A stretch of 64,000 nucleotides of DNA from Siphonodentalium dalli (GCA_032622095.1 CP136064.1:278095614-278159613), one strand, 5' to 3'; positions 21,991-35,850 are shown, counted from the stretch's first letter. Translations and numbers: made by a program. The notes: a model not told the origin generated them from the sequence alone.

Positions 21991-22074
21991 ATTTATATTT
22001 ATTATTATTTTATAATCCGGAATCTATATAAAACGTTATAGGAAGAGATAAATGATATTTAAAGATGCATGCAT

Positions 22075-22545
22075 AATCAGAATGTACGCTCCAAAATTAC
22101 TATTTCTTTGGCTTCGAGGGTAAAATAAACTTGATTCGAGTTGAGGAACACAACCATCAAAGCTCAGAGTGATCAGATATCGATTTTTTTATTATTTTTT
22201 TTATTTCTCGAGATATGTACTTATTTGTGGCCTGGAAAAAACTTCGCCAAGGCGACGGTCTCGGACAAAATTGCGGATGAAGATCGATAACTCTAAAATC
22301 AAATGATATAATACGGCAAAATTTCGTGATATATAATCAAGTTAATACGACCATATTTCGTTGAACAACATTTTGATAAATAAAAAATTTGGGGAAATTT
22401 AATACCATAGTCTGCCATAGTTGACAGTGGTTAGCATTATTTTGTTGTAGTTAATCGATTCTGATAACTAAAGCGTATTTTGAAGAAATGTTGTTGTTGT
22501 AACTTGCTGATATGGGGACCGTCTGATCGGATTGAGTACCGTTAT
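22075..22545. mobile_element. GGTACTCAATCCGAT element, copy 2
   Basis: Interior matches reversed (CAAAGCTCAGAGTGATCAGA) and the right end GTCTGATCGGATTGAGTACC; left end degraded. Confidence 0.88.
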
Positions 22546-22559
22546 TTAATAATGAAATT

Positions 22560-25500
22560 TCCAAGAAAGTAATTATATATGATATTTATAGTGTCAGATA
22601 TGGCTCAACATCTATAGGGATGTAGAATTCATAGGCTATATCATATGAAATGAAGTATGTAAGCTGTATACCATATTTACCAATTTCAAACTCTAAAACA
22701 GGAATCAACAGTCTCCCTTTGAAGTGACCCACAATATATTAAATAATGTGTCATATATTATACCAACACAAAAAAAGAAGAAAGTATGAAAAAGTCATTG
22801 CGCGAAATTAATTGTGCCGCTTGAATCATTACCGGAATTCTGTGAAACGCGTTTTAATGATGAATATTAACAAACACTCTCACAGTGCATCGCCAACGTC
22901 TCGCCACTGTATCCACTGTACGAGCAATTATCATCGGCTGGTGTCGATTTACCCAACACAGAGGTGAAAGAAGCATCTGTCTGAGAGCAATCTACGTCCA
23001 TGTTCCTTACCGCAGACGATGGGCAGATTAATTGCACAACTGTTGAGAAAACTGGACTTTCTTGAAAACAATGCATTTAGTTGTATTTACGGATTAAAGG
23101 ACATTCCCAGATTTTCATTCGGTTATTAGAAAACAGCAGCTCGCCACGACGTTCGATTGGAATTTAAGTTATATCCGGAAACCAAGTTGAAGACTTTCAT
23201 ACATATTATAATCTGGATTAACCCCGCCGCGATGTACAGTTTTCTCACGTGAACTGACGCATGACCAGGAAGCAGAGACTGACAATCAACAAAACCATGG
23301 ATCGTGGAAAGGGTGGTATGTATAATAGTAATCGCTGAAACATGGTCACGCAATGATAACAGAACATTTCAACTCGTAGAAGGATACATTATTGAATAAA
23401 CTATATATATTGTCACAAATTTCACGATATATGAGCGTTTATGCTCTGTATTTTATGCATAAAAGTAATGAAGTTACACATGTAAACGTTATACTATATA
23501 CATGTCACTCTTAAAACAAAAACCCGCATGTAGACAATCTCCCTCCCCGGCCCAGTTCCCGCGCCGCCGGTGGTTTATTTCCATAATTATGTCAATGCTG
23601 AGACCTTTCGACAGATGAACATCGGGAAAATAATGTAAAATATAATACTTTAGTACTTTATGCAACTTTGCAATGGTGAGTGTATATATACACATATTTG
23701 CGATTCAGATATAGAGATATAATATGGTTTGAACCGACATGCATGCACCATATCAAGGCCAAACAGATGGCATATATATATATGCGTACATATACCAGTA
23801 GAACATGCACGACATGCAAGGACGTGGCGAGCTAGGTTCTCAGTTCGGGTGCATGGGGTGTGTGTCAACTTAGAAATTTCCAACTGCACCACCCCTTCCC
23901 TTCCGTCGAACCAGACCAACTCCTATATGATTACGAAATACCATTTGCACCCACTTGGGTTGTAACTGTTCGACTGCATAGTACTTCAAACTTTCCAACT
24001 GTTGGACATTTCCAACCTGTTGTATAAAATGTCAAATGTCAAAAAAAGTATAAAAAAAACAACAAACTTCCCACTAACTTGCTTGTTGGAAAATCAAACT
24101 ATTTGAAAACAATTTCAGCCTATATATATGTGATATATGTGGTGTAAATTCCCAGCTATAATTTGTGTCAGGCATGAAATTTCCAACTATTGGAAATTTT
24201 GACCAAAGTTGGGGGGGGGGGGTATAATAGACACCCCCACCCACCCCAACCCTGCATGTCGCCACGTCCCTGACGACATGGTGAAATGTGCTAGAATGAA
24301 ATTCAGAATGGCAGATCTTCCTAAAATGATATTCACAGTATATAGCGTATATATATGCCCAGGAACTGTGTTGTGGAAGGAATAATTTTAATGGCCTTGC
24401 ACTGTGTTTCTCCTCAGATCTGAGGCAATTATATGGCAGTGTACGTTAAACTGTTCAAGGGTGAATGTTATTTAAAAATGCACAGCGTCAACATTGTTGT
24501 ATAAATGTGTAATTGCTTGATTTCAGATACGTGATGCCAATTATTTCTCATGTGCGCCGGTGAAATGCGAGCTATATGCATGCGTGTGATAACAGCCCTG
24601 TCAGCTAGTGACCTTCTGTTGAATTTAAATAATCAGTCATCAAATATAATACATGTATTCTCACACAAAGGCTGTTGGCTCGACCATATGCATGCATGTC
24701 CGCGCGTGGAAGTATCCAAATTACTATAATGGTTGTCCTCGCGTGAACTATAACAATTTAAAGGATATTATAATTCCATTAGACCAATTTTCAGTAAACA
24801 TGTGCAAGCACCCATCAAACGGTATATATACCGCGATACATCCAACGAAAATGATAAATTCCGCCTACTATACAATTAAATTAAGTGTACACATGTCATA
24901 CATGCAATTTAGATTGTATTATTTATGTTTAGATACCAAACTATTATATTGCAAAAATAAATTTATATGAAAGTCAATCCTGCATCATTATACGCAGGAC
25001 TATAGCAACGGGCACCTTCGACCACTCACCAAAACGTTCCATCCATCCGTCCACAAAACGTAACCTGGAGATGGACCCATATCCATGCATTCTAATAAAA
25101 CTCAATTTTGATTGTTTGTTCGTATGTTTGTTTGTTTAATTGTCCGCTTAAAGGCGACCAAACGGCTAGACCATTGGATATGAAAATGTATATATATGGG
25201 TAATTTGACCCAGTGAGCGTTACTATATATAGGTCACGTTGATCTAAGATGTCTTAAAATGGCATTAATATTCACTTTAGATGTCTTAAAATGGCACCAA
25301 TAATTCATTTAGCTAAATCATTAATTATATTCCAAAAATGATTGCAATCTGATCAGTGGAAATTGAAACACGCGGATAGATGCCGTTGACTCATACGACT
25401 TAATGTCACGGGATACGGTGCTGTTGACATCAAATGACACAAAGAGGCACTGACAATTAATAGCAATAAAGAGCGTTTCTTATCAATTTAAAAGATAGAT

Positions 25501-25830
25501 ATACCTTTATCCGGTGAATCATGCAATAGGTGCTGTTGATCCCATATATGACTAATAATTATTTAAAATGACTTGAAGTTCCACTAATAAATTTGGCATT
25601 CATCACCCGAGCAACGCCGGGTATACCCCAGCTAGTATTTCCTAACATAGTATGCATTAGAGTCATGCTGACAAAGCTTACATGGTATTTTGCATATGTG
25701 GTAGTTCATGGCCATGTTATAAGCTAAAATGAGCATACACCACCATACACATGTTTGAAGAGTTATATGGTTTTTACTAAGTTTCTATTACCTGTCATTC
25801 TATCGTTCTCTCAATATATTGAACTCTGTA
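22560..25830. other. Intergenic DNA with one weak exon candidate
   Basis: Mostly AT-rich with TATATA runs. At 23015-22867 (minus) a short GC-richer frame begins at an ATG with MDVDCSQTDASF and has a possible donor GTAAAT, but no homology was recognised. A G-run lies at 24211-24220. Confidence 0.4.
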
Positions 25831-25979
25831 ACACTTGCACCATCTAAGGTCAATCTTACAATTCAACCATCAGATCGGTATAATTATCACGTATATATCT
25901 ATAAGCAAAGTGGAATCAGTTAAACAGCCACTGACATTTGTGGAACTTAGCTATGTGGCGTCGTCCATTTGCACCAAAA

Positions 25980-26545
25980 ATAATAAACAAAGTTCAATAA
26001 CTCTGCTGAAAATATCCGACCGGACCTGGTTTGCGAACTCGTTCTAGATACTGGTCATGTGAACTCATATACCAAAAAATCTTTGAAATCCGTTGACATT
26101 TGTGGAAATGAGTCCTGTGACGTCGTCCATTTGCACACAGAAAAATAAACAAAGTCCAATAAGTCCGCTTAAAATATCCGGCCGGACCTGGTTTGCGAAC
26201 TCGTTCTAGATACTGGTCAAGTGAACTCATATACCAAATATCTTTGAAATCCGTTGAGATTTGTGGAAATGAGCCCTGTGACGTCGTCCTATTTGCTATT
26301 TGGTAAATTCGACAAAAATAATAAACCAAGTCCAATAACTCCGGCAAAAATATCCGGCCGGACCAGGCTTGCGAAATCATTAGGTAATGGTCAGGTGAAC
26401 TCATATACCAAACATCTTTGAAATCCGTAGACATTTGTTCAAGTTATGACTCTTACAAATTCGGGACGGCCGCCCGGATGGACGGACGGACGGAACCCAC
26501 TCCTATATCCCCCGCAAATTTTTAATTTGGCGGGGGATAAAAAGA
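25980..26545 (+). mobile_element. Element with three about 145-bp units, GGAC tract and hairpin end
   Basis: Units share CAATAACTC(C/T)GC, ATATCCGGCCGGACC, TTGCGAACTCGTTCTAGATA and TTTGAAATCCGT. They are followed by GGACGGACGGACGGA and the hairpin CCCCCGCAAATTTTTAATTT then GGCGGGGG. Same plan as the pearl-like elements at 34 and 36.6 kb. Confidence 0.75.
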
Positions 26546-29334
26546 AATTTATATGATACATAGAGAAAATCCATATCATACTTCGCGAAAACTACTTATA
26601 ATAATAATATGTATTCAGGGTAACGTTTTAATTAGTTTTGTGAAGTTGTCACACATGCGATCGGCACCGCTTCAAGTTGTTGTTATTTTTATTTTGGGAA
26701 TTTCCTGACTGTGGCCATATGCTAAAAATAGATTTTGCATGCAACTTTGACCTCCAGGTAACCAATGGTGGATTCAACGCCAGTAAGCGATTTCACTTAT
26801 TGCTGACATTCAGAAACTAAAAATCAAACAATCATAATAAATCATCGAATAAAAGCCATGTTTGAATTATATGTGCATTTTCATGTGAGTATATATAATC
26901 CACAAACTAACTTTGAAAGTAATTTCATGGATACTGAAGTGCATGGTCATTCAGAAATCAAATTAGCGGACGAACACCTGGGGATGGACGGACGGACTCG
27001 GTTGCCCCTCTGATAATGCAATTCTTCTATATATCGATCATTACAATTTACACTGTATCTCAATAGATTATATCTTCCCACATAGAAGTATAAAGTAAAG
27101 GAATTTTATGGAATTCTAATGGAAGGGAAGGCAGGTGTTTCCTTTCGGCACCACAGCATGGTATACAATCTGATCAGTATCACATGGCGAGAGAGTGAAA
27201 CAATAATCCAAGAGCAAAAGGTGTGAATTCCATCAGTTAGAAAGAATTCCATCATAGTTAGAGAGAATTACCGAGCCCTTCTTCGCACGCGCATGCATGC
27301 GCGAAATTGATGCGCCAGATAAATCAAATCTCGCGTTTGATGATGAACACATGTCGTGAAGACAAGGTTCAACGTTATGTTTAGTCTATTTCATGTTTTC
27401 TTAATTATTAAACTCCCAAATTCAACAGGATTGGCATGTTATATATGCAGTGCTGTAATTTATAAGTATATAGTGCAAATGCTAACCACAAAATTTATTT
27501 GCAGGATTTGAACGAATGGCTAAAATTGGTTGAGTTGTTAGGCATATATAGCTCATTCATTTTGACTACAATAAAAGACCGATTGTCCACACGTTTATCG
27601 TTGACCTAGTTTTAGTTAATTAGAAACCAGTATAATCAGTAAATTCTAAGTATGAAATTAGCACATCTCTGTTAGAAATTATTGAACTGGACCAAAATTC
27701 AATCGGTATTTTCATTTGATTAATTCTACACACCAAAAACATGAAATCAATCAGATAATAAGTGAAAAAAGGTCATAACCCATCAGAAATGGTCGAGAAC
27801 TGAATAAAAATTCGGACTTGAAAGTATTTGGATAATTATACTATTCTGAGGTGGTCATTCATAAACCAAATTCGCGGACGGACGGGACGTGCACGGTCTC
27901 TCCGATCACCGATAATGCAAATATTTCTTTATACATGTATACATCAGCTTCGAAAAAGTGGGGGTCACACTATTTGGGAGAAGGTGAGGGATATAACTTT
28001 GTTTTTCTTACCATGGGCGTAGGAATATGGAAATGGGCATAACCCCGTCAGAAATGGTCGAACTGAATGACAATTCATGCAGATCATTTAATGAAATTCT
28101 GTCAAATACTATTCCATTTATCACTGATCCGGACAAAAATAATCAGCAAATTCTAAAAAGCGGCATAACTCTATCAGAAATTGTCTGACCTGACCCAAAT
28201 TCAAAGACCATAATAATTGCGGGTGTTCCGTTTAGATTTTGCTATCATCCCTTATTCGATGCAAACATTTTAATCATTGTGTGTCTTTAATTATTTTCAA
28301 AGTACTGAATTAAATTTTAATATACAGTGGCGCCAGATTCGACGGATTTCTTAATTTTATGACTAACTTGAATGATTCATGACATCGCTAAAACTTCACG
28401 CATGTAAATCTGTTGACCCACCGACTCACATTCAGAAGTTCAAATATAACTTGAAAGATCTATATTATTATCACAAAATGCGATAAAGGAACGCGAATTA
28501 CCGACCAGTTTTACGCCTATCACAGAACCACCCGCTGAACGGGAAGGACACAATTTTCATTGTTTATTGTTTCAAGAAAGTAAAACCTATTTATGCTGCA
28601 TGAGAACTTTTGCTAGTCGAGAATGCCGTAGATTAAAACGCAGATGAAGTTTCAGATAAAATATTTCTCCCCATCAAAGACATTTTGCTGTTGGCGAAGT
28701 AGTTAACGTCATTCAGTGGGTAGATAAGCTGGCGGGGGGCTCTGGGTCGTCGGTACATCTTACTCATCGTCTGCGAGAAAATTCCTGGAGGCTCAGGGAA
28801 GCTTATAATTAAAACTCACAAAAAGATCGGCTTATCTGCCGCCTGCGACTCACGCCCGACTCAATGTAACGTTCATTGTTTTGTTACGGGCGTACTGCCA
28901 ATGTGATATACTACATTGCAGGGGGCATTTGTTATGGTTGTAAAATGTGAGGATATCGTCGGAAATACGGCGGTACAATATTATAAATGGTCAGAAAAAA
29001 TGTGTACATCTTATATATTTTTTTGCGAAATGTAAACACACGTATACATTCAGTGGCTGATGTGGTTGCTGATATTCTTAATGATTATGTGATATGTGCA
29101 ATGTTATGCCAATATGCAGTCTGTGTAAACATACACCCAGTGTCTTATTGACATACTGGTCTATCGTTGTCTCGTCGAAATATAATTTCTGGGACGTGTG
29201 CATGCGGCCTTCCCGAAAATTACGTCACATCACGTTATGTTACTGGGCTAAAAAAAAAAGCATCTGTGTTTCGGGTTACCCTACTGACCTGCCGAAAATG
29301 GGCTGACCTGGTTTTTTTTGTTTTCAAATTTGAA
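26545..29334. other. Intergenic DNA with worn repeats, no gene recognised
   Basis: Apart from the GGACGG-type fragments noted at 26930-28210, no exon or family motif was recognised. An inverted CGCATGCATGCG lies near 27290. Confidence 0.4.
26930..28210 (+). mobile_element. Worn relatives of the CATAACYC/GGACGG repeat class
   Basis: GGATGGACGGACGGACTCGG with TGATAATGCAA at 26978 and a similar end at 27865-27935, plus units with GGTCATAACCCATCAGAAAT and CGGCATAACTCTATCAGAAA. No coding exon was recognised here. Confidence 0.5.
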
Positions 29335-32300
29335 AGAAAAAAAACTAGAGGTGTGACTGTCCCAATGGGACTAAGGATACCCCCGTGTTTTTAAAATAAG
29401 ATGTTTCACATGTCAGTAAACATTTAGTTAAAATAATAAAATAACAGTTCCCATTGAAGGTGCACAACCCTAACCCTCAACTTAAACCTATTTCCGAATG
29501 AAAGTGTCAATGACACTGTAGCTCAACTTAGGTAGGGGAATAATTTAATGGTTGACAGTAAATGGAGGAATAGGAAAGGTGCTAATTGAAATGTCTAACA
29601 TGCGCCAAAGGATTTAGTGATGCAAAGAGTAAAATACAAGATGGCTGCTGGTGGCCATTTTTTTTGGCCAATTGACCCCAAAAGAACTCGTTCCCATCTA
29701 CGTATAATTGTTAACATCCATGACAAATTTTATGAAGATCTGACCAAAGCTACGACATACAAATTTCATGATGATCAGACGAACAGTACGACCTGTAGAC
29801 CGCGCCAATGGATTGAATTTTGAAATCCAAGATGGCCGCTGGCAGCCATGTTTTTTGGCCGAATGACCCCACAATGATTCGTTCCCATCTACATGTCAAT
29901 GTCAACATTCATGACAAATTTAATAAATATCAGACCAAAGGTATGACCTGTAGCCCACGCCAAAGGATTTAGTCATGCAAAAAGTAAAATGCTGGTGGCA
30001 ATGTTTTTTGACCGAATGACCCCAAAACGACTCGTTCCCATCTACATGTCATTGTTATAATTAATGACAAATTTCATGACCATTTGACCAAAGCTACGAC
30101 CTGTAGCCCGCACCAAAGGATTTAGTCATGCAAAGAGTAAAATGCTGGTGGCAATGTTTTTTGACCAAATGACCCCAAAACGACTCGATCCCATCTACAT
30201 GTCATTGTTATCATTCATGACAAATTTCATGATGATCAGACGAACAGTACGACCTGTAGCCCGCGCCAATGGATTGAATTTTGAAATCCAAGATGGCCAC
30301 CAGCAGCCATGTTTTTTGGCCGAATGACCCGACAATGATTCGTTCCCATTTACATGTCAATGTCAACGTTCATGACAAATTTTATAAAGATTAGACCAAA
30401 GGCAACCTATAGCCCGCGCCAAAGGATTTAGTCATGCAAAGAGTAAAATCCAAGATGGCTGCTGGCGGCCATGTTTTTTGGCCGAACGACTCCAAAATCA
30501 CTCGTTCCCATCTACATGTCAGTGTTAACATCCATGACAAATTTCATAAACTTCCGACCAACACAACGACCTGTAGCCCGCGCCAAAGGATTTAGTCATG
30601 CAAAGAGTAAAATCCAAGATGGCTGCTGGCAGCCATGTTTTTTGGCCGAACGACCCCAAAATCACTCGTTCCCATCTACATGTCATTATTAACATCAATG
30701 ACAAATTTCATGATGATCAGACGAACAGTACGACCTGTAGCCCGCGCCAATGGATTGAATCTTGAAATCCAAGATGGCTGCCAGCGGCCATGTTTTTTGG
30801 CCGAATGACCCCAAAATTACTCGTTCCCATCTACATGTCAATGTCAACATTCATGACAAATTTCATAAAGATCAGACCAAAGGTACGACCTGTAGCCCGG
30901 GCCAAAGGATTTAGTCATGCAAAGAGTAAAATCCAAGATGGCTGCTGGCAGCCATGTTTTTCGGCCGAACAACTCCAAAATCACTCGTTCCCATCTACAT
31001 GTCATTGTTAACATCCATGACAAATTTCATGATGTTCCGATCAAAGCTACGACCTGTAGCCCGCGCCAAAGGATTTAGTCATGCAAAGAGTAAAATCCAA
31101 GATGGCTGCTGGTGGCCATGTTTATTGGCCGAACGACCCCAAAATGACTCGTTCCCATCTACATGTCAATATTAACATCCATGACAAATTTCATGATGAT
31201 CAGACGAACAGTACGACCTGTAGCCCGCGCCAATGGATTGAATTTTGAAATCTAAGATGGCCACCAGCGGCCATGTTTTTTGGCCGAATGACCCCACAAT
31301 GATTCGTTCCCATCTACATGTCAATGTCAACATTCATGACAAATTTCATAAAGATTAGACCAAAGGTACAACCTGTAGCCCGCGCCAAAGGATTTAGTCA
31401 TGCAAAGAGTAAAATCCAAGATGGCTGCTGGCGGCCATGTTTTTTGGCCGAACGACACCAAAATCACTTGTTGCCATCTACATGTCATTATTAACATCAA
31501 TGACAAATTTCATGATGATCAGGCGAACAGTACGATCTGTAGCCCGCGCCAATGGATTGAATCTTGAAATCCAAGATGGCTGCCAGGGGCCATGTTTTTA
31601 GGCCGAATGACCCCAAAATGACTCGTTCCCATCTACATGTCAATGTCAACATTCATGACAAATTTCATAAAGATCAGACCAAAGGTACGACCTGTAGCCC
31701 GGGCCAAAGGATTTAGTCATGCAAAGAGTAAAATCCAAGATGGCTGCTGGCGGCCATGTTTTTCGGCCGAACGACCCCAAAATCACTCGTTCCCATCTAC
31801 ATGTCATTGTTAACATCCATGACAAATTTCATGATGTTCCGATCGAAGCTACGACCTGTAGCCCGCGCCAAAGGATTTAGTCATGCAAAGAGTAAAATCC
31901 AAGATGGCTGCTGGTGGCCATGTTTATTGGCCGAACAACCCCAAAACGACTCGTTCCCATCTACATGTCAATATTAACATCCATGACAAATTTCATGATG
32001 ATCAGACGAACAGTACGACCTGTAGCCCGCGCCAATGGATTGAATCTTGAAATCCAAGATGGCTGCCAGCGGCCATGTTTTTTGGCAGAATGACCCCAAA
32101 ATGACTCGTTCCCATCTACATGTCAATGTCAACATTCATGACAAATTTCATAAAGATCAGACCAAATGTACGACCTGTAGCCCGGGCCAAAGGATTTAGT
32201 CATGCAAAGAGTAAAATCCAAGATGGCTGCTGGCGGCCATGTTTTTCGGCCGAACGACCCCAAAATCACTCGTTCCCATCTACATGTCATTGTTAACATC

Positions 32301-33255
32301 CATGACCAATTTCATGATGTTCCGATCGAAGCTACGACCTGTAGCCCGCGCCAAAGGATTTAGTCATGCAAAGAGTAAAATCCAAGATGGCTGCTGGTGG
32401 CCATGTTTATTGGCCGAACAACCCCAAAATGACTCGTTCCCATCTACATGTCAATATTAACATCCATGACAAATTTCATGATGATCAGACGAACAGTACG
32501 ACCTGTAGCCCACGCCAATGGATTGAATTTTGAAATCTAAGATGGCCACCAGCGGCCATGTTTTTTGGCCGAATGACACCACATTGATTCGTTCCCATCT
32601 ACATGTCAATGCCAACATTCATGACACATTTCATAAAGATTAGACCAAAGGTACAACCTGTAGCCCGCGCCAAAGGATTTAGTCATGCAAAGAGTAAAAT
32701 CCAAGATGGCTGCTGGTGGCCATGTTTTTTGGCCGAACAACTCCAAAATCACTCGTTCCCATCTACATGACAGTGTTAACATCCATGACAAATTTCATAA
32801 ACTTCCGACCAAAACAACGACCTGTAGCCCGCGCCAAAGGATTTAGTCATGCAAAGAGTAAAATCCAAGATGGCTGCTGGCAGCCATGTTTTTTGGCCGA
32901 ACGACCCCAAAATCACTCGTTCCCATCTACATGTCATTATTAACATCAATGACAAATTTCATGATGATCAGATGAACAGTACGACCTGTAGGCCGCGCCA
33001 ATGGATTGAATCTTGAAATCCAAGATGGCTGCCAGCGGCCATGTTTTTTGGCCGAATGACCCAAAAATGACTCGTTCCCATCTACATGTCAATGTCAACA
33101 TTCATGACAAATTTCATGAAGATCAGACCAAAGGTACAACCTGTAGCCCCGCGCCAAAGGAAATTGTTGACGGACACACGCACACACGCACACACGGACG
33201 ACGGACGCCAAACCATGGCAATAGCTCAAACTTACAAGTAAGTTGAGCTAAAAAT
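29335..33255 (+). mobile_element. Pearl-like composite element around the 160-bp array
   Basis: Starts with a module (ACTAGAGGTGTGACTGTCCC, then TGGGACTAAG and TACCCCC) also seen at 35967. It then holds the tandem array and an ACGG-type microsatellite, and ends near a small hairpin CTTACAAGTAAG (about 33230-33241) within TAGCTCAAACTTACAAG. Order of parts as in pearl elements; both ends are estimates. Confidence 0.6.
29600..33180 (+). repeat. 22-monomer array of about 160 bp units with 483-bp higher-order period
   Basis: Monomers of two kinds: A (164 bp, with GGATTTAGTCATGCAAAG) and B (155 bp, with GGATTGAATTTTGAAA). Both share CCAAGATGGC, GTTCCCATCTACATGTCA, CATGACAAATTTCAT and GACCTGTAGCCCGCGCC. 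The marker AATCC falls at 30447, 30611, 30766, 30930, 31094, 31249 and so on; from 30766 the order A-A-B gives a 483-bp repeat. The array ends in CACACG/ACGG tetranucleotides (33170-33210). It looks like the ~160-bp core array of pearl/CvA-type bivalve elements. Confidence 0.93.
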
Positions 33256-34015
33256 GTAGGAATAAAAGCTCGGACAAAATTATGCATGTTGCGAAAATGT
33301 TCTAAGTCGAAAAAGGGGAATAACTCCAAAAAAAAAAGTCTGACAGACATCATAATCGCAGGTGCACAGGTTCCCATGGTACTAAATATCAGTGCCAAGA
33401 TTAAAAAACATTGACCTAAAAATGTAGGAATAAAAGCATGTTGCGAAAATGTTCTAAGTCGAAAAAGGGGGATAACTCCACCAAAAAATGTCGGACAGAC
33501 GTCATAATCGCAGGTGCACACTTTCCCGTGGTACTAAATATCTGTGCCAAGTTAAAAAAAAAATTGACCTAAAAATGTAGGAATAAAAGCTCGGACAAAA
33601 TTATGCATGTTGCAAAAAAAGTTTCTAAGTCGAAAAAGGGGGATAACTACACCAAATAATGTCGGACAGACGTCATAATCGCAGGTGCACACTTTCCCGT
33701 GGTACTAAATATCTGTGCCAAGTTAAAAACAAATTGACCTAAAAATGTAGGAATAAAAGCTCGGACAAAATTATACATGTTGCGAAAATTTTCTAAGTCG
33801 AAAAAGGGGGGATAACTCCACCAAAAAAAGTCCGACAGACGTCATAATCGCAGGTGCATAGGTTCCCATGGTGATTGATGTCTGTGCCAAGTTTCACGGA
33901 AATTGATCAAAAAACGACTGAGAAAATCTCCGGACAAATTTGTGTCCGCGGACGGACGGACGGACGGACAAGCTGATTCCAGTATACCCCCCTAACTTCG
34001 TTGCGGGGGTTATAA
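33250..34015 (+). mobile_element. Pearl-like element, about 170-bp units, (GGAC)n, terminal hairpin
   Basis: Four units with TGTAGGAATAAAAGC, CTAAGTCGAAAAAGGGG and GACAGACGTCATAATCGCAG, then GGACGGACGGACGGAC and a hairpin tail TATACCCCCC...GCGGGGGTTATA at 33984-34013. Directly follows the previous element. Confidence 0.75.
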
Positions 34016-34138
34016 AAATGTTTTGTAAATTAAATGCATGTAATTGGCATGTGAACACATCTATATCACTAAATATATTCTATATACTATGTTTACATTA
34101 AGCAGCAATTATTGTTTTATTTATACTTCTTGAGGAAT

Positions 34139-34436
34139 TAAAGATGCATAAACCGAATTATCGCTCCCAAATTACTATTTCTTTGGCTTTGGGGGATAAA
34201 CAATATTTGATTCGAGTCGAAGAACCCACCCATCAAAGCTCAGAGTGATCAGATATAAACAAAATGTTTATAAATAACAGGTTTTGGGCAATTTTATACT
34301 GTAATTGACTGTGGTTGGCATTATTTTTGGGCAATTAATCGATTCTGATAACTGAAGCTGTATTTCAATTCAAATTTTTTTTTGTCGTTGGAATCTGATG
34401 ATATGGGGACCATCAAATTGGATTGAGTACCTTTAA
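34139..34436. mobile_element. GGTACTCAATCCGAT element, copy 3
   Basis: CTATTTCTTTGGCTTTGGGG, CATCAAAGCTCAGAGTGATC and the end AATTGGATTGAGTACCTTTA. Shorter than the full copy. Confidence 0.88.
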
Positions 34437-34574
34437 AATGTGACTTGCCAAACAACAATATTTGTTTTGCCAAATGTTAATTATTTTTGCCACTGGCAAA
34501 TGGCAGCGTGAACACTGATTGTACATCTGCTATTGTTTCAGGCATGACCTTCCAATTCAGGTCGATTTGACATG

Positions 34575-35850
34575 TTTATGACACCCCACTCTGTTAACAT
34601 GACCCTGTTTGACATGATTATGACACCCCACTGTTACCATGACCCAGCGCACCCCACTATGTTACCATGACCCAGCCTACCCCACTCTGTTACCATGACC
34701 AGGCCCACCCATTGTTACCATGACCCGGCCCACCCCACTCTGTTACCATGACCAGGCCCACCCACTCTGTTACCATGACCCGGCCCACCCCACTCTGTTA
34801 CCATGACCCGGCCCACCCCACTCTGTTACCATGACCAGGCCCGCCCCACTATGTTACCATGACCAGGCCCACTCCACTCTGTTATCATGACCCGGCCGGC
34901 CACCCAACTCTGTTACCATGACCCGGCCCATCCCACTCTTTTACCATGACCTGGCCCACCCCACTCTGTTATCATGACCCGGCCAACCCACTCTGTTACC
35001 ATGACCCGGCCCACCCCACTCTGTTACCATGACCCCCCCACTCTGTTACCATGACCCGGCCCATCCCACTCTTTTACCATGACCTGGCCCACCCCACTCT
35101 GTTACCATGACCCGGCCAACCCACTGTTACCATGACCCGGCCCACCCCACTCTGTTACCATGACTCCCACTCTGTTACCATGACAGCCCACTCTGTTACC
35201 ATGACATCCCACTCTGTTAATATGACCAGGCCCACCCACTCTGTTACCATGACTCCCCACTCTGTTACCATGACCCCCCACTCTGTTACCATGACAGCCC
35301 ACTCTGTTACCATGACAGCCCACTCTGTTACTACGACCCAGCCCATCCCACTCTGTTACCATGATTCTCCACTCTGTTACCACGACTCCCCACTCTGTTA
35401 CCATGACTCCCCACTCTGTTACCACGACAGCCCACTCTATTGCTATGACCCGGCCCACCCCACTCTGTTACCATGGCTCCCCACTCTGTTACCATGATTC
35501 CCCACTCTGTTATATGACCAGGCCCACCCCACTGTTACCATGACTCCCCACTCTGTTACCATGACCCCCCCCCCCCCCCCCCCACTATGTTACCATGACA
35601 ACCCACTCTGTTACCATGACAGCCCACTCTGTTACTACCACCCGGCCCACCCCACTCTGTTACCATGACTCCCCACTCTGTTACCATGACTCCCCACTTT
35701 GTTACCATGACAGCCCACTCTGTTACCACGACAGCCCACTCTGTTACTATGACCCGGCCCACCCCACTCTGTTACCATGACTCCCCACTCTGTTACCATG
35801 ACTCCCCACTCTGTTACCATGACTCCCCACTCTGTTACCATGACCCGGCC
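34575..35850 (+). repeat. CACTCTGTTACCATGAC minisatellite, 21- and 28-bp units
   Basis: About 55 units of CCACTCTGTTACCATGA with a spacer. A longer spacer (CCCGGCCCACC, 28-bp unit) prevails up to about 35150, and a shorter one (CTCC or CAGC, 21-bp unit) after it. The 21-bp unit equals seven codons, which makes long meaningless open frames on both strands. A run of about 20 C lies at 35565-35583. Confidence 0.95.

Noticed and set aside
30471-32943. Series of near-identical 73-codon frames in the 160-bp array
   Set aside because: They are the same repeat monomer read in one frame and broken by variants; no start context, splice signal or protein family supports coding.
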